Made by a program: the position numbers and the translations under genes | Notes under the pieces: model-generated | The model's input: only the letters and a program-made list of their open reading frames with translations | Told to the model about the DNA's origin: nothing | The model's database searches: none | Assembly: GCA_028289265.1 (NCBI GenBank) | Contig: JAQGGU010000047.1 | Coordinates: 1-8,014, forward strand | DNA from: Candidatus Saccharimonadota bacterium | GTDB lineage: Bacteria; Patescibacteriota; Saccharimonadia; Saccharimonadales; UBA4665 | DNA: 8,014 bases | Reading direction: 5' to 3' | Shown: positions 1 through 5,400 of the stretch, piece by piece | How positions within the stretch are numbered: position 1 is the first letter of the stretch | How the letters are laid out: the number at the start of each line of letters is the position of its first letter

Positions 1-488
1 TCACTGCTACTAGCACAGAGGCTCTACTCCCAACTATCCAATCACGGGTAAGCTTGCTTCAGCTCGTCCCGCCAGCTCCTGAACAGATGAAGTCATATTT
101 TATCGAGCAAGGCTATGCGAGTGCCGACATTGATAAAGCCCTTATGTTGGCCGGCCATTTGCCTGGGCTGACTAGCGCTCTACTATCACACGAAGAGCAG
201 CACCCATTGCACGAGGCGACCGTACAAGCCCGCGCATTACTGCAATCGTCGGTCTACGAGCGCCTGCTTATGGTAGATGGACTTTCTAAACAACGTGAGC
301 TTATCATGAATATCCTGAGCATATTGAGCCAAATGGCTCGTATGGCGCTCATGCGCAGCCCGGAAGCAGCTACGAGAGCGACAGAGCGCTGGCAGAGAGT
401 GCTCAAGGTATCGTTTGAGGCGGAAAAGCAACTGCGCCACAATACTTCTAGCAAGTTGGTACTCATGCGGCTCATGCTTGAACTGTAA
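1..488 (+). CDS. holB: DNA polymerase III subunit delta' (clamp loader), C-terminal part
   Basis: This is the 3' part of a gene whose 5' part lies outside the window. The frame is open from base 3 to the TAA at 486-488, giving 161 residues, so the TTG at 54 is only an internal codon. The visible N-terminus contains EALLPTIQSRVS, the clamp-loader region that follows sensor 1. The arginine of 'SR(C)' is the arginine finger for the neighbouring subunit in delta' and gamma/tau; here the motif reads SRV. The rest is all-helical and fits the C-terminal collar domain that holds the pentameric loader together. In the family, delta' works with delta and tau/gamma to load the beta sliding clamp at replication forks. 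A DnaX (gamma/tau) fragment is the alternative, but the ending shortly after a helical collar fits delta' better. The TPR gene follows after 23 nt. Confidence 0.75.
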   Translation, partial: TATSTEALLPTIQSRVSLLQLVPPAPEQMKSYFIEQGYASADIDKALMLAGHLPGLTSALLSHEEQHPLHEATVQARALLQSSVYERLLMVDGLSKQRELIMNILSILSQMARMALMRSPEAATRATERWQRVLKVSFEAEKQLRHNTSSKLVLMRLMLEL

Positions 489-493
489 AATTC

Positions 494-502
494 TGGTATA
501 CT
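494..502 (+). promoter_or_regulatory. Extended -10 promoter of the TPR gene
   Basis: TGGTATACT is an extended -10 box (TGn plus TATACT, 5 of 6 matches to TATAAT). Its last base is 9 nt before the ATG at 512, so the start of transcription should fall at about 509-512. A TTGAAC lies upstream at 478-483, but its 13-nt spacing is too short for a usual -35. There is no Shine-Dalgarno between this box and the ATG. Confidence 0.5.
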
Positions 503-511
503 TAGTCTACG

Positions 512-1165
512 ATGTTTGAACTATTCTTTGTTGCTGGATTTGGCGTGCTAGCTTTCTACAATGCCAGAATCCGTGAAGATGAATTTGGCATAGTTTCTAG
601 AAAGGTTGGCGACCGGCTAGGAAAACTATGGGACATCGCACATCAAGGTATGCGCGAGAACCGTTTCCTTAGGGCTGAAAAGGCTTTGCTGACCATCCTG
701 AAAATCGATGAAAAGAATGCAGCCGCCTACAACCGCCTGGGTATCCTCTATGCCAAGCAAAAAGAGTACCGTGATGCCATAGACTGTTTTGAGATCGCCT
801 CGAGCATCGAAGCAACGAGCTCAAGCCTGCACAACCTAGGGCTGATTTACTACGAAACGGAAAACTATGAAAAGGCTGCCATTGCGTTTGAGCAAGCCCT
901 AAAACTCGAAGATAAGTTAGCTGCGCGACACGTTGCATATGCTAAAGTGCAAGAAAAGCTAGGCAACACAAAGCTCATGATCCAGGAGCTTGAAAAAGCA
1001 TGCGAACTGGAACCCAATAAAGAGACATATACTTTACTGCAAAAGGCCTACGCGGCTAATGGTCAGCAAGCAGAGGCAGATCTCGTAGAAGACCGCCTTA
1101 AGAAGCTGATCGTCCCAGCCGGGCGACCGAAGCGCATTATCCGCCCTCGCCGTGTCGCTATCTAG
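512..1165 (+). CDS. Membrane-anchored tetratricopeptide repeat (TPR) protein
   Basis: The product is a 217-residue protein with an N-terminal hydrophobic segment (about residues 2-16) that should anchor it in the membrane. This is followed by a charged linker and four to five TPR units covering about residues 38-192. Clear TPR units begin near residue 72 (AYNRLGILYAKQKEYRDAI) and residue 106 (LHNLGLIYYETENYEKAA), each ending in an A.KL/E..-type helix. The C-terminus is strongly basic (RPKRIIRPRR) and could contact nucleic acid or lipid head groups; that is inference. TPRs are protein-protein scaffolds, so a partner cannot be named. The ATG at 512 lies 23 nt after the holB stop without a Shine-Dalgarno, and an extended -10 box sits directly before it, so leaderless translation is likely. 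It converges with the DUF2267 gene across 25 bp with no visible terminator. Confidence 0.8.
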   Translation: MFELFFVAGFGVLAFYNARIREDEFGIVSRKVGDRLGKLWDIAHQGMRENRFLRAEKALLTILKIDEKNAAAYNRLGILYAKQKEYRDAIDCFEIASSIEATSSSLHNLGLIYYETENYEKAAIAFEQALKLEDKLAARHVAYAKVQEKLGNTKLMIQELEKACELEPNKETYTLLQKAYAANGQQAEADLVEDRLKKLIVPAGRPKRIIRPRRVAI

Positions 1166-1190
1166 GTCCAGGTTCTTTCATACGTATAAT

Positions 1191-1559
1191 TTAATATAGG
1201 GGTGCAGCCGCCTGCGATGGTAGTTGTGCCTTTATATCTTCGATTTCGCCAGGGGAGATAGTTGCTTTAAGTGCTCCCCAAGCGGTCAAAACCTGCTTTT
1301 TCGCCCTGGCTTCATCGATGTTTTCCTTTTCCATGAATTCTCTAATGATATCCTGGTGCCGTTCATCCCTGGCGGGCATGTCCGCTGAAAGTGCTATATC
1401 CTGTAATTCCTGAGGTAACTGGCTGGCAAAATCTTTTCGTTCGTCTGCCGTGAGACGTTCGGCTATGCTTTCGACCATTTGGTCTAAGGCTTCTTTTGAC
1501 TCCGCATCGGAAAAGCCAGAGTCGTGTTGAATTTTCTTGATTAGTTCTCGGTATCCCAT
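1191..1559 (-). CDS. DUF2267 domain protein
   Basis: The product is a 122-residue soluble, helical, acidic protein that resembles the DUF2267 family. It has two related halves. The first contains LTADERKDFASQLPQELQD and the second ISPGEIEDIKAQLPSQ, each following a helical segment that begins near YRELIKKIQ or REFMEKENI. This internal duplication, with 'E..d...QLP' at the end of each half, is characteristic of the family, whose biochemical role is unknown. The start was set at the ATG at 1559-1557 rather than the in-frame ATG at 1586, because a strong GAGGGG Shine-Dalgarno ends 5-8 nt upstream of it and the family normally begins at this point. The upstream start has no Shine-Dalgarno and would add only nine residues (MGKQGEGDA). 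A -35/-10 pair lies just upstream, so the gene is probably monocistronic. It ends 25 bp from the oppositely oriented TPR gene. Confidence 0.75.
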   Translation of the reverse strand: MGYRELIKKIQHDSGFSDAESKEALDQMVESIAERLTADERKDFASQLPQELQDIALSADMPARDERHQDIIREFMEKENIDEARAKKQVLTAWGALKATISPGEIEDIKAQLPSQAAAPLY

Positions 1560-1594
1560 AGCATCCCCCTCACCCTGTTTACCCATCTAAGGAC

Positions 1595-1623
1595 ATCATA
1601 TGCAGTTTATACCTATATGGCAG
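1595..1623 (-). promoter_or_regulatory. Promoter of the DUF2267 gene
   Basis: On the minus strand, CTGCCA (1623-1618) and TATGAT (1600-1595) are separated by exactly 17 nt, matching 4 of 6 and 5 of 6 consensus bases. Transcription would start near 1588. That is almost at the upstream ATG (1586) and leaves a 29-nt leader with a Shine-Dalgarno before the preferred start at 1559. Confidence 0.5.
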
Positions 1624-1753
1624 TTATGTATTTTACTGGTTTAAGGCGGTTCGGTGTTAACAAAAGGCTGACCTTTGGTTATTTAGCGTTGGCGGTGGTG
1701 TCGTATGAGAGTTGCCAGTAAACAGCCACCTCTGAAATCATACTACTCTAAGC

Positions 1754-1786
1754 AAATAAAAAAGCCTGTCTTGCGACAAGCTTTTT
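1754..1786 (-). terminator. Intrinsic terminator of the tRNA-Thr/tRNA-Tyr unit
   Basis: Read on the minus strand, AAGCTTGTC (1783-1775), a GCAA tetraloop and GACAGGCTT (1770-1762) form a 9-bp stem with one G-T pair. The stem is preceded by A's and followed by a run of T's down to 1758. GCAA belongs to the stable GNRA loop class. It starts only 5 nt after the CCA end of tRNA-Tyr. Confidence 0.85.
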
Positions 1787-1790
1787 AATT

Positions 1791-1875
1791 TGGTGCAGGG
1801 TGAGGGATTCGAACCCCCGAAGGCTGAGCCAGATGATTTACAGTCACCCGTGTTTGACCGCTTCACTAACCCTGC
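1791..1875 (-). tRNA. tRNA-Tyr(GTA)
   Basis: This is an 85-nt class II tRNA. The acceptor arms GCAGGGT (1875-1869) and ACCCTGC (1801-1795) pair perfectly, followed by discriminator A and an encoded CCA (1793-1791). The anticodon loop is CTGTAAA with GTA at 1841-1839. The variable arm is long, as expected for bacterial tRNA-Tyr, and the T-arm carries GGTTCGAATCC. It lies 15 nt downstream of tRNA-Thr(TGT) on the same strand and probably shares its transcript. Confidence 0.95.
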
Positions 1876-1890
1876 AAGGTGTTAATACTA

Positions 1891-1966
1891 TGGAGCCGAC
1901 AGAGGGATTCGAACCCACGACCCGCTGTTTACAAAACAGCCGCTCTAGCCACTGAGCTATGTCGGC
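1891..1966 (-). tRNA. tRNA-Thr(TGT)
   Basis: This is a 76-nt tRNA with acceptor arms GCCGACA (1966-1960) and TGTCGGC (1901-1895), discriminator T and an encoded CCA (1893-1891). The anticodon stem is GCTGT/ACAGC with loop TTTGTAA, giving anticodon TGT at 1933-1931. The D-arm (AGCTCAGTGGCTAGAGC) and T-arm (GGGTTCGAATCCC) are regular. It is the first gene of a two-tRNA unit with tRNA-Tyr. Confidence 0.95.
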
Positions 1967-1995
1967 CTATATGATAATGTGCCTAACAGATATAG

Positions 1996-2004
1996 AGTGT
2001 ATCA
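1996..2004 (-). promoter_or_regulatory. Possible extended -10 of the tRNA-Thr(TGT)/Tyr unit
   Basis: On the minus strand, TGATACACT reads as TGn plus TACACT (4 of 6 matches), about 30 nt before the tRNA-Thr 5' end. The matching -35 position (TAGTAA, 2024-2019) is weak. Other AT-rich hexamers nearby could serve instead. Confidence 0.3.
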
Positions 2005-2059
2005 AAAACGCGCCAATATTACTACTATTTGGATAGAAAATATTTATATAAGATAAATG

Positions 2060-2088
2060 TTGACAAAGCATAAGCAGAGTGCTACATT
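2060..2088 (+). promoter_or_regulatory. Strong promoter of the candidate small RNA
   Basis: A perfect TTGACA (2060-2065), a 17-nt spacer ending in TGc, and TACATT (2083-2088) form the best promoter in the window. An AT-rich tract at about 2016-2059 lies directly upstream and resembles the UP element of stable-RNA promoters. The start should be near 2095. No reading frame follows it; the next element is a hairpin. Confidence 0.75.
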
Positions 2089-2094
2089 CTTAGT

Positions 2095-2214
2095 AGTAAG
2101 CAATCGCAAAAAACGAAAACTTACAAACCAGGCCAAAGCCCCAAAAGCCCAAGCCACACATATACTTTCTGCAGAAAGAACAAAATACCGGCCTGATCAG
2201 TCGGTATTTTTGTT
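2095..2214 (+). ncRNA. Candidate small non-coding RNA, ~120 nt, unassigned
   Basis: A strong promoter (2060-2088) and an intrinsic terminator (2182-2214) bound a unit of about 120 nt with no credible start codon and reading frame. From 5' to 3' it holds four parts. First is a hairpin beginning at the predicted first bases: GTAAG (2096-2100) pairs with CTTAC (2120-2124), with an inner TCG/CGA pair (2104-2106 with 2114-2116). Second is a nearly unstructured, A/C-rich, G-poor linker (about 2125-2160) with repeated boxes: AGGCC, AAAGCCCC, AAAAGCCC and AAGCC. Third is a perfect 14-nt palindrome, CTTTCTGCAGAAAG, near 2165-2178. Fourth is the terminator. It shows no signs of 6S RNA, SRP RNA, RNase P RNA or tmRNA. 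A trans-acting antisense RNA using the GCC(C) boxes against G-rich ribosome binding sites is one possible role; this is inference. Confidence 0.55.
2182..2214 (+). terminator. Intrinsic terminator of the candidate small RNA
   Basis: AAAATACCG (2182-2190) and CGGTATTTT (2202-2210) form a perfect 9-bp stem around an 11-nt loop that contains the palindrome CTGATCAG. T's continue to 2214. It separates the small RNA from tRNA-Thr(GGT), which has its own promoter. Confidence 0.85.
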
Positions 2215-2233
2215 TATTATGCATAGCTTACAC

Positions 2234-2262
2234 TAGAAATAACCTCAGTTATTTGGTACAAT
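2234..2262 (+). promoter_or_regulatory. Promoter of tRNA-Thr(GGT)
   Basis: TGGTACAAT (2254-2262) is an extended -10 with 5 of 6 matches. TAGAAA (2234-2239) lies 17 nt upstream with 4 of 6 matches to TTGACA. The start would be near 2269, giving a 12-nt precursor leader before the tRNA. Confidence 0.65.
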
Positions 2263-2280
2263 CTGACAGTTGCATTTAGT

Positions 2281-2355
<75 letters not shown>

Positions 2356-2364
2356 TATGAACAT

Positions 2365-2394
2365 AAAAAAACTACCCATGCAGGGTAGTTTTTT
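2365..2394 (+). terminator. Bidirectional intrinsic terminator (tRNA-Thr / pilin gene)
   Basis: ACTACCC (2371-2377) and GGGTAGT (2383-2389) form a perfect stem with a 5-nt loop, flanked by a run of A's before and T's after. The T tract exists on both strands. The element can therefore end tRNA-Thr(GGT) from the left and the pilin-like gene, whose stop lies 20 nt away, from the right. Confidence 0.85.
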
Positions 2395-2413
2395 GTTTGG
2401 TTGGCTATGCCTA

Positions 2414-2902
2414 TTACGGGACTATTCGATAAGACAATTGCATCGAATTCGTACCGCCAGCGAAGCGGTCCCAGTTGCCTAGGAATGTGAATGTATTCGT
2501 AGTGCTATTATATGTAACGGCAATGTTGTATCGTCCAGAAATACTCTTACACTGCGTGGGGTATGACGATGTATCAGTCGTAGGAAACGGTGATGATGTA
2601 ACGCTGGCGGGATAGCCGACTTTAGACCTTGTGGCGCTATCAATACAGAAATACTTTGGGGAGCTGCTGTATATACTGCTCGGGCCGGTTGTCTGGGTGA
2701 GGGCCACCGCACGCACAAGCTCGACCTGCCCCTGAAGGATTTGCAGCATCTCTCCGCGCTCTTGTCCGTCTCGAACCGCAAGAGTGCTTTTTTGGGTAAC
2801 AGTAAAAGCGCCAGCTAACACCGAACTTACTACTGCGATAGCGATCATAACTTCTACGATCGTATCACCTCTTTCGCCCCATCGTCTGGAATATCGACGC
2901 AT
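2414..2902 (-). CDS. Type IV prepilin-like protein
   Basis: The product is a 162-residue protein with a short basic leader (MRRYSRRWGERG), a prepilin peptidase site after Gly12, and Glu at +5 of the mature protein (DTIVE). A hydrophobic helix follows (about residues 13-38), as in type IV pilins and type II secretion pseudopilins. The mature part has a soluble C-terminal domain of mostly beta and coil character, with two cysteines (Cys86 and Cys118) placed for a disulfide. In the family, a membrane peptidase removes the leader and the helix packs into the pilus core. The mature first residue is Asp, not the common Phe. It stands alone, without assembly ATPase, platform protein or peptidase nearby, so it is probably a minor pilin served by genes elsewhere. 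The ATG follows directly on an in-frame TAA-GCT, so no longer start is possible. Its Shine-Dalgarno (GGAAG) is unusually distant. Confidence 0.85.
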   Translation of the reverse strand: MRRYSRRWGERGDTIVEVMIAIAVVSSVLAGAFTVTQKSTLAVRDGQERGEMLQILQGQVELVRAVALTQTTGPSSIYSSSPKYFCIDSATRSKVGYPASVTSSPFPTTDTSSYPTQCKSISGRYNIAVTYNSTTNTFTFLGNWDRFAGGTNSMQLSYRIVP

Positions 2903-2944
2903 AGCTTACATTCACTCTTCCGGTTATGTTTATCCGTTTTGTTA

Positions 2945-2973
2945 ATAGTAGCACAAGCGTAATGACCGGTAAA
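2945..2973 (-). promoter_or_regulatory. Promoter of the pilin-like gene
   Basis: On the minus strand, TTTACC (2973-2968) and TACTAT (2950-2945) are 17 nt apart, each with 4 of 6 matches. TG precedes the -10 at the extended -10 position. The start would be near 2938, with a leader of about 36 nt. Its -35 lies 14 bp from the -35 of the divergent rpmG promoter. Confidence 0.45.
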
Positions 2974-2987
2974 GCATCCTGAGAAGC

Positions 2988-3016
2988 TTGCAACTTATAG
3001 TTATCTCTGTTAAACT
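2988..3016 (+). promoter_or_regulatory. Promoter of rpmG
   Basis: TTGCAA (2988-2993) and TAAACT (3011-3016) are separated by 17 nt, with TG at 3008-3009 making an extended -10. The start would be near 3023 and the leader about 37 nt. A TTGACA at 3026-3031 lies downstream but has no good -10 partner before the gene. Confidence 0.55.
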
Positions 3017-3059
3017 AGTGTAAAGTTGACAAAAGTAAGGATAGCTCAAGGATTTTATT

Positions 3060-3260
3060 GTGGCAAAAAAAGGTGATAAGCGAAAAATTGTAGGCCTCGT
3101 CAGTGAAGAGTCTGGTGAGCGCATTTATTACACTACCAAGAATACTCAGAATACGACTGAAAAGTTAGCACTTCGCAAGTACAGCCCTAAGCTGCGCAAG
3201 CACGTCGTTTTTACCGAAACGAAGAAGAACCTCGGTCGCAACGAAGCACCAAAGCGCTAA
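3060..3260 (+). CDS. rpmG: 50S ribosomal protein bL33
   Basis: The product is a 66-residue, highly basic protein with the bL33 core: an early [21 protein letters not shown] segment, [34 protein letters not shown], and a basic tail. The family normally has 49-60 residues; the extra length here is at both ends. It has no cysteines, so it is the zinc-independent (C-) type. bL33 sits near the E site of the large subunit. Translation starts at GTG (3060), preceded by AAGGA (3048-3052) with a 7-nt spacer, and the family-typical MAKK start supports this choice. It is a single-gene unit with its own promoter and terminator, divergent from the pilin-like gene. Confidence 0.9.
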   Translation: MAKKGDKRKIVGLVSEESGERIYYTTKNTQNTTEKLALRKYSPKLRKHVVFTETKKNLGRNEAPKR

Positions 3261-3295
3261 CCGCGTAGTCGAACCAGCTCCCATAAGTAGATGTT

Positions 3296-3319
3296 TATTC
3301 CAGCGGTACTGCCGGAATA
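3296..3319 (+). other. Hairpin in the rpmG 3' untranslated region
   Basis: TATTCC (3296-3301) pairs with GGAATA (3314-3319), with a further GC/GC pairing inside. ATAAG and CTTAT flank it and could extend the structure. There is no T tract, so it is not a terminator by itself. It lies in the 85-nt stretch between the rpmG stop and its terminator. Confidence 0.4.
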
Positions 3320-3348
3320 CACCTTATAGTCCGGCTGCCCATCGCTAG

Positions 3349-3379
3349 GCCCCTGATAATTCAGGGGCTATTTTCTTTT
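3349..3379 (+). terminator. Intrinsic terminator of rpmG
   Basis: GCCCCTGA (3349-3356) and TCAGGGGC (3361-3368) form a perfect 8-bp GC-rich stem with a TAAT loop, followed by TATTTTCTTTT. The minus strand lacks a matching T tract after the hairpin, so it should not stop the glucan operon efficiently. No clear terminator is seen between that operon's last stop (3443) and this point. Confidence 0.8.
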
Positions 3380-3442
3380 ATAAGCCTATACGTCTCAATA
3401 GGACTACTCGTTTTGGATTAGGGGTAGTTGTAAATTTACTTA

Positions 3443-5374
3443 CTATCGTTCGTAAAAGTCGAGTATTGTATTCACGAGTTCGGCGTGGCTCCAGACAAGC
3501 GGCGCTACACCGAGAGGAGTGCCATCTTCAGGATCGAACTGCTCCCCGAGAACACCGCTAGGATGGCTCCTGGCCAGCGTCCAATCTATGAGATCACGCG
3601 CTTCCTTGCCGCGGTTAACGCTTATGTAATACTGTGCGAGCCATAAAGTACACACTATCCATGGATTACCACCGTACTTTGTTTTGCTTAGGAAGTAATC
3701 GTCACCCGGGTAACGGATAACCCCGCCAATCGGACCTTTTTTGAAGATGTCCTGCTCGATTTTTTGTACGGTGCTTTGCAGCCGCTCGTCATTCAAAGGC
3801 AATTTAGCGTACATAAACGGGCCGTACATATTGGCGATGTCGATAGTATCATCATAATGCGTGACATTATCTTCGAGCAGCAGGCTTTTGCGGAAGTAAC
3901 CGTCCGGATGGTATAGCGCATCGAGTTTTGACCTCATCTGCGTGGCGGCACGCTGCCATGCTACCGCGTCTTCCGGCCGGTCAGCTACGCTTGCTAATCG
4001 GGCTGCTGCTTCAAGGCCTGCTATAACGGTACACACGGTATACGTGAAGGTCGCGAAGCTTTGTTCCCACAGGTCATAACTGGCATGGGGCAAACCGGTT
4101 TCATCGTCGACGTAGGCAGCGAGGAAGTTGGCGCACGGAACCACGAAAGTGTTATAAAGATTTTGGACATACAGGCTGTCATTGCTGGCTTCGTATAGCT
4201 CGTTGAGCATGAATAGCATAATTGCCGTCTCATCCTCCTGGATAGCAAGCTCCTTGTGCCGGTTGTGCACCAATGGATGCCAGGTGCTGCCTATAGCACG
4301 GTCTGGCTGGTACTTATGCATCATATAACCATCACGGTGCAAGACGTCGCGAGCGAATAAGAAAAATTGCTTGGCTTCATCAAAATGGCCTGTCCGTAAT
4401 AACGGCCAAAGGGCATAGGCTGCGTCCCGTGGCCAGCAGTAACAGTAATAGTCGCGGCCGTAATTGAAGATACTCGAGTCGCCGCTAGCCAGTATAGATC
4501 CGCGGCTATCGCAGTGTGCCTTGATGAGCAACAGACTTTGTTGTACTGCCAACCGCTCGCGTTCGGGTATGCGCGTGAAACGCTCGTCGTTCGGGTGGAG
4601 CCATTCCTGCCAATACAGACGAGTCTGATGGAAGCGCTTATCGACTTCGCCGGATTTTTGCAGTTGTCCATGCGCTTCCTCGACGTCATTCTGGCTACTC
4701 CCGGCAGCTATCCAATAGTGGACCGTCGCGGAAGATGCAGCATCTATTCGAAGAGGGAAGCGCAGTACGCTGTCGACGCCACCATGTTCAACCGGATTAT
4801 TCGACAAGTCCCCGTCTTCAGCGTCCATATAAGTACCCGCTTTGCCCTCAATGCCGTAATTGCCGATGGCATACTGGTCAAATGGCTTTCCGTCTTCCTG
4901 TTGGCCACCTATAGCCAGACAAAAACGTCCTTTGTAGTCCAGGATGTAGTTACTGTCCGGCACATAAAGTGCGGTATCACTGCGGCCGCCACTGGATATT
5001 TGAAATACCTGGTGCATGAACAGTCGTATCTCACGGTCTTTTTTAGCAAGGTTCTCTACACGCACTTTTCGAATAAAAATGTTCATTTCATAATCAATGG
5101 TGTCTTGCAGATGTAAGGTCACCCCAAGATCTTTGCTATGGAGCCGTACGCTACTTATAAGCGCGTCGGCTTCAAACAGGACACTGATCTCCCAAGTATC
5201 ATCATCAGTCCAGCTGAAAGTCTTATCTACGTAGATACCGATTTTGTGGTGCAAGCTTCTAGAAGTCGTGAGATTTTCTAGGCCGACATACGGATAATAA
5301 AAGTCATGTACTAAGCCATGCTCATTGAGGCCGATAAACATTTGTCCATTACTTAGTACTACTGGTCGTCCCAC
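3443..5374 (-). CDS. GH15 glucoamylase-like glycoside hydrolase
   Basis: The product is a 643-residue enzyme of family GH15, which holds glucoamylases, glucodextranases and trehalases that release glucose by inversion. An N-terminal beta-sandwich (about residues 1-265, beginning GRPVVLSNGQMFIGLNEHG) precedes an (alpha/alpha)6 barrel. Barrel landmarks are YYCYCWPRDAAYAL (residues 309-322), SYDLWEQ with the likely general acid Glu437, and VLGEQFDPEDGTPLG with the likely general base Glu611, then the typical C-terminal VWSHAELV. Both catalytic glutamates are present, so it should be active. No signal peptide or membrane segment is seen, so it acts in the cytoplasm. The start is GTG at 5374-5372, set by a strong GGAGG Shine-Dalgarno (5386-5382) with a 7-nt spacer. 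It begins 26 nt after the GH57 stop and is the last gene of the GT4-GH57-GH15 operon. Substrate (glycogen/maltodextrin versus trehalose) cannot be settled here; the neighbours favour alpha-glucan. Confidence 0.9.
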   Translation of the reverse strand: MGRPVVLSNGQMFIGLNEHGLVHDFYYPYVGLENLTTSRSLHHKIGIYVDKTFSWTDDDTWEISVLFEADALISSVRLHSKDLGVTLHLQDTIDYEMNIFIRKVRVENLAKKDREIRLFMHQVFQISSGGRSDTALYVPDSNYILDYKGRFCLAIGGQQEDGKPFDQYAIGNYGIEGKAGTYMDAEDGDLSNNPVEHGGVDSVLRFPLRIDAASSATVHYWIAAGSSQNDVEEAHGQLQKSGEVDKRFHQTRLYWQEWLHPNDERFTRIPERERLAVQQSLLLIKAHCDSRGSILASGDSSIFNYGRDYYCYCWPRDAAYALWPLLRTGHFDEAKQFFLFARDVLHRDGYMMHKYQPDRAIGSTWHPLVHNRHKELAIQEDETAIMLFMLNELYEASNDSLYVQNLYNTFVVPCANFLAAYVDDETGLPHASYDLWEQSFATFTYTVCTVIAGLEAAARLASVADRPEDAVAWQRAATQMRSKLDALYHPDGYFRKSLLLEDNVTHYDDTIDIANMYGPFMYAKLPLNDERLQSTVQKIEQDIFKKGPIGGVIRYPGDDYFLSKTKYGGNPWIVCTLWLAQYYISVNRGKEARDLIDWTLARSHPSGVLGEQFDPEDGTPLGVAPLVWSHAELVNTILDFYER

Positions 5375-5400
5375 GTGCCACCCTCCGCAAATGCTGTGCT

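Noticed and set aside
1560..1586. Upstream ATG (1586) as start of the DUF2267 gene
   Set aside because: No Shine-Dalgarno precedes it, and the predicted transcription start is almost on it. The ATG at 1559 has a strong Shine-Dalgarno and matches the usual beginning of the family.
1640..1685. AAAGG-CTGA-CCTTT inverted repeat as a terminator
   Set aside because: The stem is only 5 bp with weak extension and is not followed by a T tract on either strand.
1705..1788. 27-codon basic ORF on the plus strand (MRVASKQPPL...)
   Set aside because: It has only a poor GGTGG-like site and no convincing promoter, and its last third is the reverse strand of the tRNA-Tyr terminator hairpin. It resembles no known small protein that I recognise.
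3262..3345. Possible tRNA or tRNA remnant after rpmG (GTCGAACCAGC resembles a T-arm on the minus strand)
   Set aside because: The T-stem does not pair, and no acceptor or anticodon arm can be built around it.
4514..5116. 200-codon plus-strand ORF antisense to the GH15 gene
   Set aside because: It lies wholly within the GH15 coding region, whose protein has clear family motifs across this stretch. The antisense translation shows no recognisable domain, and no clear promoter or Shine-Dalgarno was seen for it.
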